Of a DNA stretch of 64,000 nt, positions 12,239 through 23,475 are shown in pieces. Within the stretch, counting starts at the first letter, position 1. Every line of letters starts with the position of its first letter. Position numbers and translations under genes: made by a program. The stretch covers positions 35,247,257 to 35,311,256 of the forward strand of contig OY970834.1 in the NCBI GenBank assembly GCA_963853835.1, given 5' to 3'. Source of the stretch: Calendula officinalis (taxonomy: Eukaryota > Streptophyta > Magnoliopsida > Asterales > Asteraceae). The notes under the pieces were generated by a model, which was not told the DNA's origin, made no database searches, and saw only the letters and a list, made by a program, of their open reading frames with translations.

Positions 12239-13021
12239 TCATGCTGACTTAACCATCTCTTCAAAACAATTATCATCCATCCAGGAATTAAAAAACCGAA
12301 ATACCCTGGGACCATAGTCGACCGAATCTTGCGTCAAAACGATTGGCCTATGATCCGATATTATATCAGACATAACGTTGGCCGCAATATTTGCACAACC
12401 CTCGAATACCCCTTCACTAGCAAAAAACCGGTCAAGCTTACTCATTTTCCGACCATCCGAGCTAATTCTCGTATAAGCAGATCCACCCATAGGAACTTCA
12501 ACAAGGCTTGCCGAGTCAATAAACTCATTAAAATCATTGATTTCCCGTGTGTGAATCTCACACCCCCATCTTTCATTTTCCTCCCGAACCGCGTTAAAAT
12601 CCCCCAATAAGATAAAGTTCTCTTCGTGTGACTGCACATAATTCACAATAAACTCCCATAAACGTCTTTTATCAACCACACTTTGTGGAGCATAGACGTT
12701 CCCCATAACACACTTAAGGTTATTAACCTTCCACTCCCCATGTACAAAAAGGACATTTTGAAAACTTTCTATTCGAGAGCTCGAGAAAATTTCCGGGTCC
12801 CAAACCGAAAGAATACCACCCGACGCACCAATAGCACTACTAATAGCAAAATCAAAAGATAAATTTGCCCAAGCTTGTTTAATCATAAACCAATCCACCT
12901 TCGATACCCTTGTCTTTTGAATTCCAAGAAAAGAAACCTTATATTTATTACAAATACCACCAATACGTTTCCTCTTAACAACATCGCCAATACCGCATGC
13001 ATTAATGGACAAAATATTCAT
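12239..13021 (-). pseudogene. LINE ORF2 N-terminal part: endonuclease domain
   Basis: A 260-aa exonuclease-endonuclease-phosphatase (APE-like) domain that nicks target DNA during target-primed reverse transcription. Visible signatures are the N-terminal MNILSINACG strand, GNVYAPQ, the LGDFNAVR motif, KLDRFF and the C-terminal SDHRPI motif with its catalytic His. It ends at TGA (12241-12239); one codon later the reverse transcriptase frame continues in the same phase. So the stop is a point mutation inside one ORF2, probably TGG to TGA judging by the usual Trp after this Ser-Ala in plant LINEs. It begins at the ATG overlapping the ORF1 stop. Confidence 0.88.
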
Positions 13022-14657
13022 TAATTACATTTATCGCCTCCCATACTACTTATCATACGTTCGAGCGAAATTTGACACCCTTCCATGTCAAGACCCATGG
13101 CACCACCAACATCAATGTACCTTTCCAAGTCATCAATTAACGATACTACCTTTTCATTTTTCTTCATATACCCGGTTGTCTCGCACGATCTTTCTAAAGG
13201 GGTTCTCTTCTGTTCACCATTATCCTCACCTCCATTCCGTTTTTTGTTTACAAGAACTTCTTCAAAACCCGGAGGCTTAGACAGAAAAGAAGGAACCGTA
13301 CCTGGCTCCTTTTCCGCCCGTGTCTCTTGTACCGGTTTGGGTGCCTTCACATTATTGCTACTGTTTTGAGGTATATCATGCCCTACCGAACCACCCGCTA
13401 CCGCCCCTGCATCAGCACCATCGGGTTTCATCGACCCCGCATTCAAAGGCGACTCCACATCATCAACATCAATTATGGGTTTCACCGATCCCATATTCCC
13501 ACTACCACCCTTAGCTGTTTCATGCGTATTAAATTTCTCATTTACTTCCACTTCGTCATCACTACTCCCCATCGAACCCTCTTGGGACACGGACACATCA
13601 TCCTCATCACCATTGCTTTCGGCGTCCACATTCTTCATAGAGGGTTGCCACAGCGCAATTTCGTACACCCATATAGTATGTTTTTTGTTGTTTATAACTA
13701 CCTCAACTTCTTCATTTATCCTTCCCCCCAATTTAGTTTTAATGCACACTTTCTCCGTATGCCCGTCTCCATTATCACCGTCTACAAACTGCACTTCTCC
13801 CCAACTTGCCACTATCTTCTTAATAGCACTAATTGTCCCGGCTAACAAAGGCAGCCCATCGAGACGGACCCATACCACTTTATCATCCACAATAAATTCA
13901 TCATCTAGCTTATGTAATTTGGTGAAATAAAACTCCATGTCTTTGTGCTGTAAGAAATTCATATACGTCATTTGGTCCTCAAATTCCATCCACACCCATG
14001 ACCCACCAATATAGTGGAAGTCAATATCTGAGAAACCTTCTTTTGCACACACTACTTTGATGTTCTCAATCAGGGAAAGATCCCTAACTTTGCCTACCAA
14101 GACAGTACCTTCATCGTGCATAGGCATAACATCTTTCCGTTCTAACGTGACAACTTTCTTGCTTTTTTGATACCGCGTTTCATTCACTTGTTTAGGCTTG
14201 GCATCTGTTTTAAACAGATCGGAGAATTTGACCGATTTATTTACCGTATGTGAACTATCTGTGTGTCGATCAGGTGCAGCGTTACGATGTTCTGGCTGTT
14301 TCACAATACGAGCCTTACGCTCAAACCTAGACAGTGACACAAACAGGTGAAAAGACCCGTACCATGCACCGTTCAAACGACCCGCTAGGGTTTCTGCATT
14401 ATCAACCCTAATAACCTAGCGAAACCAAACCTACGGCCGATTTTTGAAAGTTTTCGGGGAATAAAGACATCTACTACCGTACCAAATACCTGCATTGCCT
14501 TCCAGAGATCACTCTCATCCCAATGAGAAGGGAAGTTCGTGACGTAGAAAGAAATCGCAATTCTTTTCAGATTCAATTCTTCTCTTTGTGCCGCAGCTCT
14601 CCGATTCGTATTATTAAACGACATTCTGTTTCTGTTTTGATTACTAGCATTCGCCAT
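13021..14657 (-). pseudogene. LINE ORF1 (RRM protein), frameshifted
   Basis: ORF1 encodes the RNA-binding protein of the LINE. From the ATG at 14657 the frame reads through an RRM-like fold (ISFYVTNFPSHWDESDLWKA, then RRFGFAR, the RNP1-like strand) and stops at 14385. The homologous continuation (DNAETLAGRLNGAWYGSFHL) is in another frame and runs open to the TAA at 13021. A one-base loss at about 14408, inside the codon between GLG-like and DNAE residues, explains both halves. The C-terminal part is acidic and proline/glycine-rich. The stop overlaps the ORF2 start as TAATG. Upstream in-frame codons (TTG GGT TCG) exist, but ATG 14657 is the likely start. Confidence 0.85.
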
Positions 14658-14780
14658 CGAACCCAACCCTTCCCTCCCTCCCGATCGCCGAGGAAAGAGC
14701 CGGAGTCAAACCCTAGGAGTCGCCGGAATCGCCAACCCTAGAGTCTTTTTCTTTTTTTTTCAATACATTTCTTGCATTAT

Positions 14781-15864
14781 TGACAATAAAATTTGCATTC
14801 AATTATAATTCTTATATCTACGTATTTTATTAGGAGTACATATTAAGTTGTATTTAAAGTGAGGGGTATGGTGGCATGCCACCTTAATTTCTCTGACGTG
14901 ACACGACAAACTGCGCCACCAACACATTGTCTGCTGTGTGAGTGGCTCTTGCACGAGATGAGTGACACAGTTGGCTTGAGTTAAAATGAAAATTTTGATG
15001 GGATTCCAAATGATTGTTTTGCCTTCAGTTATGAGTAGAAGAGTATTGAATGTATAAATGTAAAATGTGAAAAACCGATGTGAAGCTAATTTAGCTGCAC
15101 ACATCATGTTATAACAATATCTTAAAACGTTTTATGCTTAACCTTTATTACTTTAATTATTAGTGTTGTTATATTGTTGTGAGTTGTAACTTATATCAAT
15201 TTCTAATTAATTAAAATAATAATATTCATGGAACATACAGCTGATTTTTATATGGATTTGAATTTTATAAATTTAGTTGCAAAATATCACGTTCGTTCAT
15301 AAGAAAAAAACCAAAATTTAAGTTATAACCCAATTAACGTGTAACTGTTGATTAAAATAAAATAATCACATTCCTCTTTTAACAATATTAAACAAATCCC
15401 ACAACCAATAAGATATGGGTAGTTGTGGGCTTCATGCATTTATGGCAGTCGCCACCTTCGCTTCAATTGTAACTTTAGTCTTTAACATGTTAAGAAGCAT
15501 TAATTTTGTTGTATATTTAAAAAGCTATTCAAGCTTCTCATATACATTTATATATATGTGATATGATCTTTATCCTGTATAACATTGTTATAATATTAAT
15601 ATCAAAATCTATAATTTCCTCCCTATAATATATTTGTAACATTCATTTGAAACTCTCAAAAAAACTCAAATCAATTACAAATTTTATAAAAAAAATATTC
15701 TTTAACAAAACATTATCTTAACTCTTTATTTCAAATTGTAAAACCAGAATAATGCATGGCAAGAAACCTAGTTGACAACTAAACTAGAGTGTGCCCCAAT
15801 CAACACATGCACATAATATTGAAAGAGTGCATGACAAGAGGTCAACTCCCTCCTTTACTCCCCT
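14781..15864. other. Intergenic DNA upstream of the STIG1-like gene
   Basis: AT-rich, no gene recognised. The proximal part should contain the upstream promoter of the gene starting at 15985. I see no element boundaries. Confidence 0.5.
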
Positions 15865-15871
15865 TATAAAA
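15865..15871 (+). promoter_or_regulatory. TATA box of STIG1-like gene
   Basis: TATAAAA lies 120 bp upstream of the ATG at 15985, in a C/T-rich context (CTCCCC just before it). Transcription would be expected to start about 30 bp downstream, giving a 5' UTR of roughly 85-90 nt. Confidence 0.6.
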
Positions 15872-15984
15872 ACTTCAATTCCATCATCTTCATCTCCCCC
15901 AAACCATCTCCAATCTAAACAAACCCTAACTTCAAGAACCCAAATCAACCCTTCTGAGATCACCTTCTTCCACCATCAATCATC

Positions 15985-16413
15985 ATGAAGATTATGCAAA
16001 TAATCTTCATGGTAGCCATCACCATCACCATCACCATAGCCATCACTGGCACCATCACCACCACCACCAAACCATCTCCGGTGACCACAAGACCATTTCC
16101 GGCAAGGCCCAGAAGCCGTTTTCTCGCTGAGAAAGAACGGAACCCTAGAGCTGCAGACCATTGCAACAAAGACAACGAAATTATTTGTTACATTTTGGAA
16201 GGTAAAAACTCAACTTGCTGCAATAACAAGTGCATGGATTTGAATGAAGATAAGAAAAACTGTGGAGCATGCAAGAACAAGTGTAAGTTTACGAGCTCCT
16301 GCTGCAATGGAGAGTGTGTGAATTTGGCGTACGATAAGAGGCATTGTGGGTCATGTGGTACAAAGTGTATGCCCGGTGGTTACTGTATATACGGTCTCTG
16401 CAACTACGCGTAA
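15985..16413 (+). CDS. STIG1-like secreted cysteine-rich protein
   Basis: A complete intronless gene of 142 aa. It has an N-terminal signal peptide (about residues 1-22, hydrophobic Ile/Thr/Ala), a basic Pro/Thr-rich spacer (about 25-52) and a C-terminal cysteine-rich domain with 16 cysteines. The domain contains DKKNCGACKNKCKF, CCNGECVNLAYDKRHCG and a final MPGGYCIYGLCNYA, diagnostic of the stigma-specific STIG1 family. Members are extracellular; petunia and tobacco STIG1 act in stigma exudate and tomato LeSTIG1 stimulates pollen-tube growth, but paralogues have wider roles. Tissue and function here are not shown by sequence. The signal peptide is encoded partly by an ACCATC repeat. Confidence 0.93.
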   Translation: MKIMQIIFMVAITITITIAITGTITTTTKPSPVTTRPFPARPRSRFLAEKERNPRAADHCNKDNEIICYILEGKNSTCCNNKCMDLNEDKKNCGACKNKCKFTSSCCNGECVNLAYDKRHCGSCGTKCMPGGYCIYGLCNYA

Positions 16414-17095
16414 TCAACATAATTTTATTATTATTCGATCTTCATTCGATCGCTATTTATTCGTGCATATGTGCTATTAATAATGATCGTGTTTGTCACG
16501 TGTCAACACGAAAAATTGTTGTTAATTCGTACTTATACTATTTACGATCATTTGAAACTGTGTAGTTTTCGACTTGGTTCGTGAAACAAAATGTATAATG
16601 ATATTTATGTGAAGTCGTTTTTAAGAGCTTAGGCCAAATGGCCAATTTTGCTAAATTTGGTGACTTTTTGTCTATTTGTCTTTGTTCTTGGTAAACGTAG
16701 CAATATGGACTATTTGACACTTTTTGAGTAGTTTGCGACGAATGTGGGCGTCACAAATGACCGATATTTTAGGCGTGAAATGAGAGAAAGTGGCGTGCAA
16801 TTGTTGTTCAATATTTCCTTTATTCCGTATTTGAAGTTCCTCTACGATAATTGGTCGGTTATAAACAAGTTATTTCTTGTACAATACCCTTTAGTGTTAA
16901 CTTTTGTAAGAGTTTATAAATCATACTCCGTACATTAGTACTGAGATTTTGGTTATGTGATTTTGCCCTATTGAAATACTATTAATATGAAAATATAACT
17001 ACAATCTTTGGCGCTGTAGTTAGAATAAGTATTTTGAACTTGTATATTAATTAACAATCATCACTATATTTTAGGTGTCATTCTTCTATTAAAAA
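16414..17095. other. 3' flank of STIG1-like gene, intergenic
   Basis: AT-rich, with no gene beyond the probable STIG1-like 3' UTR. Nothing else recognised. Confidence 0.45.
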
Positions 17096-17129
17096 GGATT
17101 TTGATAATGACAGTCCTTAGGGCTGTCCC
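17096..17129. mobile_element. Broken MITE end (GATAATGACAG family)
   Basis: GGATTTTGATAATGACAGTC matches the terminal repeat of the elements at 3791 and 39131. It stops exactly where the LTR sequence TGTAACACC begins at 17130. I could not find the other half after the LTR, so the element seems to have been interrupted and partly lost. Confidence 0.5.
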
Positions 17130-19430
17130 TGTAACACCACAATCTTAGAGCCATTTTTTTTTTTTATAAAAAAAATAAGCATACGGAAGCAATTTAAGAA
17201 ATACCATAAATCCTAATTATTACACATCATAGAAACCAAATACATAAAACATTTAAAGGTGTTACTGAAAAACGGGCTCGACTTGGTTTACAAAAATCAG
17301 AGTATGGTCAGACTTCTAAAACCCGACTCAAGTCAAGCTAATCCACAACCTGAAAAGAGTCAACAAACGAGGGATTAGCACAAAGCTAAGTGAATAAAAA
17401 TAGCTAACAATTTGCATAACCACAACAAATTAGAGACAAAAGAAATCAATCTGGAAACCCGTCCAAACTTCCACAAGCAATTGGACGTTATGAGAGTATC
17501 GGTGGTCTGGCGCAGAGCCTACAACTGTTGTTGGCCGAACAACAGTTTACCGATGGCTACTTTACTATTGGCACGGTAGTCCCCCCTGACGGAACACATT
17601 CGTAGGAGTCCGAGCACCCCATCCAATAGTAACGAAGCCTAGCCAAAACCCACCCATAGCTAACCTCTAGAAAACATGTGCACATACTACCATTAACAAT
17701 CCCACAATTAATGGTATCACCGGAAAATTATTAAAACCAAGAAAAAATGAATTTTCCCAAAGCCAACTAAGATAGCACCGCTATCTGCCAAAAGATAGCG
17801 TCCGCTATCTCAAGTCCAGAAGCTATTTCGGGCTGCTGTTTCACTTTTCCAAAACCAAGCAAAGATAGCGCCGCTATCTCCTCCAGACCAGCCAAAATGC
17901 TGCAACTTTTCTCCTACAACTCTACCATACCAAAACCTTTGTACATCACACAAGCAGAAGGTTAAATCCACTCACCTTAGTTTCCTTTTGGTACCGAGCT
18001 CATTAATCTTATATCACTGAGGCTCCTTCCCTTTTCCTGTACAAAATGAATACCGAATTAGTTACCCGAAATCATCAATTATGTAACAAGTAATATAAGT
18101 TTAAGGCCACATCTTTGTAACAACAACTTACAACCTATTACTTGCATTTCCACATATCAATTACCAAAGTCTAGAATTCTATCTAGTTAATTCATCATGT
18201 ATTTCAACCAAATTACACCTTAGGCCCAAACGGGTCAAAAACAAGAATAATGAATCGGGGATATACACAACATCATCCAATGAGTAATTTTACTTATTCA
18301 ACATCAAAATTAACCAACTAACATGCTACTTGCATCCAATTGCAAGTATAACCAACTTTGACTTTATTTAAGTCAAATTGCACAATTTAACAACCAAACG
18401 GGTCAAGACCCGAAACCAACACAATCAAGCTTACAATTCATACAACTAACACATTGTTAACATGAAATTGGTAATTACAGTTTGCAAGCTATACAAGACT
18501 AAAGTCAACTTCCAGGTTTGACCAAAGTAAAAAATTCATGAATTAAGTTAGTTTATGACTAAATTCCCATCTAGCCAAACACTACCATCCTTTAGGCATT
18601 TTCACAATAGTTAACTAGTTATCTTCATAACTAACAATTATCATTCTAACATGCATAATTAACCTAACAAAACTTCAAGAACATCATGATACACATTTCA
18701 CCAAATTAGGGAAGAACTACATCTTCTTCCCAAGAACACCATTGATGGAGCTTCATGAAAGCTTCACCAAATGAGCTATAACTAACAACAATCCATACAA
18801 TACTTGCAAGAACTCAAATAAACACTAAATCATGCATCAATTTCAAATTACAAGCAAGATACATTAAGAACTCCACAAAAACCCATTAACATAAGAACCC
18901 TTATTCAACCAAGCTCAAGAACATGAACCCTAGCTCAAGGAGGAAGAGAACTTACTTAATCTTGCTTCTAGATTCCGAAAATCATACAAAGAAGGCAAGA
19001 ACTACAAGGATTGATCTTCAATTTGGGAGAACAAGCTTCAACTATGAGTGTGTGTGTGTGTGTGTGTGTGTGTCGTGTACAGGCGAGGAGAGGGAAGAGA
19101 AAGACCAAAAATGACATCTGCCCTTCAAACATAATACGTACACCCCTCCCCCAAATACAGATACATTCATTTAAACACATTGTAGAATATTAGGTTCGCA
19201 GATAATTAATTTAGACCCAACTAACTCCAATTTTGACAACGAAGATATATTTAGAACCCCGGTTCAGAAGTGAACCCAAATACGTAAAAATCATTTTAAC
19301 ATTTAAATATCTTAGTTTTACTAATTTTTAATCCCATGGTTAAAAATACAATTAATTTATAAAAAATCAAATAAAATCATATAAAATAATAAACAATAAG
19401 ATATTACTTACCAAAAGTAATAAAATATTT
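17130..19430 (-). mobile_element. LTR fragment related to the 41-49 kb element
   Basis: About 2.3 kb in reverse orientation. It opens with TGTAACACC (the reverse complement of an LTR 3' end GGTGTTACA) and follows the same order of landmarks as the LTR at 41268: A-rich tract, the TTGGCCGAAC-like segment, GATAGCGCCGCTATC palindromes (17770-17786, 17793-17810, 17863-17879), a (GT)13 tract, and AACTCCAATTTTGACAACGAAGATAT. Homology stops at TTACTTACCAAAAGTAATAAAAT, about 25 bp short of the expected LTR 5' end, so it is truncated rather than a clean solo LTR. It is well diverged and older than the 41-49 kb copy. Confidence 0.82.
19048..19073. repeat. (GT)13 microsatellite
   Basis: A perfect dinucleotide tract inside the reversed LTR fragment. 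The corresponding place in the 41-49 kb LTRs has only ACACATACACATGCACACAC-like sequence, so the tract expanded in this copy. Confidence 0.95.
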
Positions 19431-19521
19431 TAATGCTACTAGTCCCATCATTACTACCGAACACACCATTGCTACTAGCATCATCCTACAATCACTATCG
19501 TCATTGCAAAATATAGTTACA

Positions 19522-19559
19522 GGGTACCCGCCGCCGCATTGCACGGGTACCCGGCTAGT
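19522..19559 (+). mobile_element. Helitron-like 3' terminus
   Basis: A 9-bp perfect stem GGGTACCCG (19522-19530) / CGGGTACCC (19544-19552) is followed within 2 bp by CTAGT (19555-19559), fitting the hairpin-plus-CTRRT layout of Helitron 3' ends. The next base is A, not the canonical T. No 5' TC end or helicase is identified, so the extent is unknown. Confidence 0.45.
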
Positions 19560-20244
19560 ACTTTCTAATGCTTATAATAATTTTTTTTAAAACAACTCTT
19601 AGGTTTATCGTTAACAAAACACTTAATAATTATTTACCCAGTAACGTAAATATGTACGAGATTCAAATTATTCTCGTTGAAGACGTGTTAAATTCTTGAA
19701 TTATTGCTATAAATAAGTCAGAATTATTATTAAGTAATTCTAGCTCGATCAAGTCAACTTTCAGTTTCAAGAATTTCTTATTATGGTTTACCGTTTACGT
19801 ACGTATTACTAGTATTTTTGTTGATCAACTTGCTAAATATATATTTCCATGTTCAAACTCTTGAACCGAGCTTTCAATATTATTTAACGCAAATTCTAAT
19901 AGATATTTTGAACTATTTAAACTTCCAAATCGAGCTTGAATAGTCTTTCTCAAGTCGAACTCGTATATCAGAAATATTTGTCGAGCGATCATACTGTCTC
20001 GTGAGTCAAGTTAAAAAATATGACTGCCACAATGACGGGTTGACCCAGGTCGGATGATCTCGACCGTACACGTCAACAAGTGTGCAGTGTGCTCTCTTCA
20101 AGTTCAGTTTTTATTCCAAATACTTTATTCCCATATTTTGGGCCGGTCCACCGAAATAGTTATTGGACACCCATTCAAGGCCCAAATGCCTTTGGACAAA
20201 TACGGCAACGTTTGTTAAAAATCTGGCAATTGTGTTGGGGATTA
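19560..20244. other. Intergenic DNA
   Basis: No gene recognised. Mixed composition, with several AAGCTTGAA/TCGAGC-like words but no element boundary that I can define. Confidence 0.45.
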
Positions 20245-20740
20245 TAAGAGGAATTTACCCTACGAATTTGGGAAATTTGAGACCGATTATAGATCCTGGA
20301 AAACGATGCACGCTCGAATTAACCGCAGGGTTTATGATTTCGTGTTGTGATAAGCGTGAGCGAATTCAATCGTATTTTTGTACGAAGTAAGGATTGCAAT
20401 CTGTGATGATGAATCGTACACGAGATTGAAAAAGGCGCGAAGTGATAAACAGAGGAATTATGATTTCATCGAGTTCATGGAACAGATTACCTGTGAATAT
20501 GGTTGAGAAGATAACGACGGGTGTTGGCGGTTATGATCGCAAGTAGGTGGTGATCAACACCGGTCTTATTTCTTTGCTATTTTGTTGGCCTGCGTTTGGC
20601 CGGACGATGGTGGTTGTGGCGGTGGTTTCTACGGCCGGTGTGAAGTTTAGATGTTGTGTCACCAACTTGCATTGTGTGGTTGTGGTGGTGGTTTGTTTGC
20701 TGCACAAATTATTGAAGTTTCTACTTTTGGTTTTTGTAAG
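20245..20740 (-). pseudogene. GT61 glycosyltransferase relic
   Basis: Reverse-strand sequence aligns with exon 3 of the GT61 genes nearby. The clearest block, near 20262-20345, translates to HEIINPAVNSSVH followed by RFPGSIIGLKF, against HEIINPAVNSSVHCFPG in gene A (23476-26102); a conserved Cys is Arg. Further upstream (20345-20740) the same order of landmarks appears: the YTGN-HEF region, the GATCACAAG/TGTTGGTGG region and the MQVHL/VANNP region, but broken by indels and stops. It covers roughly the first third of the catalytic exon; the rest and exons 1-2 are missing. It shows the cluster once had a fourth member, in the same orientation. Confidence 0.82.
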
Positions 20741-21325
20741 TTCATAGAAGTATTACAAAAACACGTGTTAGGGACTGATTGTGCTAAAGAGTATAATTAA
20801 AGATCTTGTTAGGCCATGAAGGGATTCTTCATCTCGATTCTACTTCAGTTGGTTTTGATTGGGTAAACCAAAGTGAAAAGCGATGAGGGTGTAGTTAATT
20901 TTTGTAGGATATTAGTATTTTGTTTGTGTATTTTATGTATATAATATCAAGCGAAGAGACATTATTGATATAAGTGTGTCCATTGGGTGTCAGTTAATCT
21001 GATGTTGGTTTGACAAAATTTGAAGTGTCACAGTTATTAGTGGTCTTATACAAGGTTACCACGTTAAGACCGGCTATTAAATTTCAGAGCAACATACAAA
21101 TTGGAAGCTTAAATCTAGAAGTTAGAATGTGATTATTTCTTTGAGGTGTAAGTTTAGGATGAATATAGAACACTACAAGTAATACCAAAGTAAAAATGTG
21201 CAACATAATATGGTAAAAATTAGAAAACCCCATTACCATTTGTCCATTTTATACTATATATTCCCAATTTCTCCTAATTATTTCAATTCTATAATGTACA
21301 AATTGTTTTGGGGAAAGTCGAAGAA
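20741..21325. other. Upstream region of BAP31-like gene
   Basis: AT-rich with no other gene. TATACTATATATTCCC at about 21250-21266 is a candidate TATA region roughly 70 bp upstream of the ATG at 21326. Confidence 0.4.
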
Positions 21326-21608
21326 ATGACCCCTCTTTTGTGTATACTCTTAATAACGGAGATAAACGTGATTATGGTCCTCTTGTTTAGAACACCTCTA
21401 AGGAAACTAGTGATGTTTGTGTTGGATCGTTTAAAGGAAGGCCGAGGTCCCATAATGTCAACCGTTGCAGTGACATTGTTTGCAGTGTTGATGTCGAGTT
21501 TGTATAGTATAATGAGGATTCAGAATCAGTCGATGGAGAGTGGAGTGATTAATCCAAATGATCATGTTCTTTTGCACAATCATATTCTCGATGCATCACT
21601 CATGGGTA

Positions 21609-21639
<31 letters not shown>

Positions 21640-21825
21640 GTTGTTAAAATTTGCTAACTTATGATTCCAAATAAACATATTGACTGAAAATGATATGATT
21701 GATATGTTGCAGGTTTTTGTCTATTCCTTGGATTGATGATAGATAGACTTCATTATTATATTAGAAGGTTTGATGATTCTGAATTCATCAAAACCATGAA
21801 AACTTATGAAGCGGAATCGGATTGA
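21326..21825 (+). CDS. Short BAP31-like ER membrane protein
   Basis: Two exons, 21326-21605 and 21713-21825, give 130 aa. The junction is ATG-G|GTACC ... TTGCAG|GTTTTT, phase 1, restoring SLMG-FCLFLGLMIDRLHYYIRR. The protein has hydrophobic segments at about 4-20, 46-62 and 94-104, with LLFRTPLRKLV and DRLKEGRGPIMSTVA between, the hallmarks of the BAP29/BAP31 transmembrane domain. BAP31 proteins sit in the ER and act in membrane-protein export and quality control. Canonical ones are about 200 aa or more with a C-terminal coiled coil; this one ends soon after the last membrane segment, like the short plant paralogues. The intron holds a T29 run. Confidence 0.82.
21611..21639. repeat. Poly-T (29) tract in BAP31-like intron
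   Basis: An uninterrupted run of about 29 T just after the 5' splice site of the 107-bp intron, taking up a quarter of it. Confidence 0.95.
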
Positions 21826-23475
21826 GTCCATCTTTATGTATATAAACAAAGGAATGAAGTCACATGATATATTTCATTCGTCAAGTGACAATTGTATAAA
21901 ACTTTGTTAATTCGTTATTAATGCTTGGAAAAGTAGAATGATTCTTCATTTGCACTTAACTTTTACATGATGTATATTTCCTAAAGTAATCAAAATTCTC
22001 TTGTAGCAGCCAAAATGGAAACTTAGAAAGATATGTAGCATAAATATTCAATTTTTTAGTTGAGATTAAGATTCGGTTTTGATTGTTTTTAAATTATTTA
22101 TCTTGTATGTACAAACAAAATATAAAAACATATATTCATTTTAAGTTATTTTTATTTGAAATTTCATAAAACAAAAATATTATCGTGTATAAAGAAAAAG
22201 TCACCTTAAACAAATCACCTTCTTAATAATATGGGACGGTGGATTTATAATTGTTAGGTATATAGAACATGGAGGAAATGGTTGATTTCCTACCAAGTTT
22301 GATGAGTCACCTTAAAAGTCAACGCACAATTTGTAATGCATGTGAAGGGGGATAAATTTGAGTTTGAATAAATGGTATGAACGAGAAGGTGTTACCAGTG
22401 TAATACCGTGGAGAAAACAAATATTTAAAGAGTATTATGAGATTAGAATAAGAAGTGATTATAGTAATTTTTTAAAAAGTTTAATGTTTCAATGATAAAA
22501 ATCTATTTAAAAATTAATTCAAATAATATTATGTATCGAAGAATTCAGTCTTTTTCCGGGATAACCCACCAAAAGACCAGCTTTTGAAGCGGAGAAAGGG
22601 TGAAAGCTAATAATAACTTTTTTTTCCGGAAAATGGAAACTCATGTCCTTCCTTAATCTTCCTAACACTACTTGAAATCATTATAAATTATTATACGTTT
22701 GGTCCAAAAAGACCTTTACCCTTTGACATTAATATTAGAAAAAAAAATATTATTCTTATTAAATCTTACTGCTTAATCATATTACTTATAAAATAATTAA
22801 CATGTTTAATTTATTTTTATTTTAAATTTTGAATTTGTACATTTGTATTGATCATATAAGTAGAAAGATAAATAGTAAATTTAGTATAACTCAATATCAT
22901 CTTTATAGTGTATACTAAAATCAAGTTTAGATTAACACATGTTCAGGGGTGGCTTTGAGGAGGTGCAAGAGGTGCAGTCGCATATGACCCACATTTTAGA
23001 GGGGGCCCAATTGTCTTTATACATCGTATATATAGATTTATATAATTTTAAAATTTTAAGTAAACTTAATAATTTAATAGGAAAAAATAGAAAGTTCAGT
23101 TTTTATATGTATATCTTGTATTTAGAAGACCCATTTTCATCAATTCGTAGACGGCTTATAGAATCTTGGAGACCCCCTCACATGTTATCCATTTGACACG
23201 TAATCATCGTCCAAGTTCACGCGATCCATCCATTTAGTCATTGTTTGGAATGCATTGATGTATACAATGATCACATTTGGAGTGATTTCACAATTATGTC
23301 AACTAAAATGAGATACAACAAAACGAAGATAATATTGATGCATCAGTTACAAACTAAAACATATCTTTATTTTTCACTTTAAACTGCCCCTTAAAATAAT
23401 CTGTATAAAAAAATTAATCAACCATTTAACTTAACAAAAGGGTTTTCTTTACCTCTCTAAACAAAAGTAAAATAA
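21826..23475. other. Intergenic DNA between BAP31-like gene and GT61 gene A
   Basis: AT-rich, no gene recognised. A patch near 22939-23190 (GGGGTGGCTTTGAGGAGGTG and onwards) looks like an old repeat or decayed coding fragment, but I cannot assign it. The last 100 bp would hold the 3' UTR of the minus-strand GT61 gene. Confidence 0.45.

Larger units (their letters stand above)
9301..14764 (-). mobile_element. Full-length L1-type LINE retrotransposon
   Basis: A 5.46-kb element on the minus strand, bounded by a 16-bp target duplication ACATTTCTTGCATTAT at 9285-9300 and 14765-14780. Its 3' end is GAAAGCCGTTTCC followed by about six A residues. It has a roughly 107-bp 5' leader, an ORF1 with an RRM fold, an apurinic-type endonuclease, a reverse transcriptase and a C-terminal zf-RVT finger. 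Two lesions disable it: a frameshift in ORF1 near 14408 and an in-frame TGA at 12239-12241. RRM-containing ORF1 is known in plant L1 lineages such as beet BNR elements. The clean TSD and near-intact frames indicate a recent insertion. Confidence 0.95.

Noticed and set aside
13085..13930. Several plus-strand frames of 90-170 codons opposite LINE ORF1
   Set aside because: Shadow frames of ORF1; the sense frame carries the recognised RRM protein.
22939..23196. 85-codon frame starting MFRGGFEEVQEVQ
   Set aside because: No known domain, no splice or promoter support; probably an old repeat fragment.
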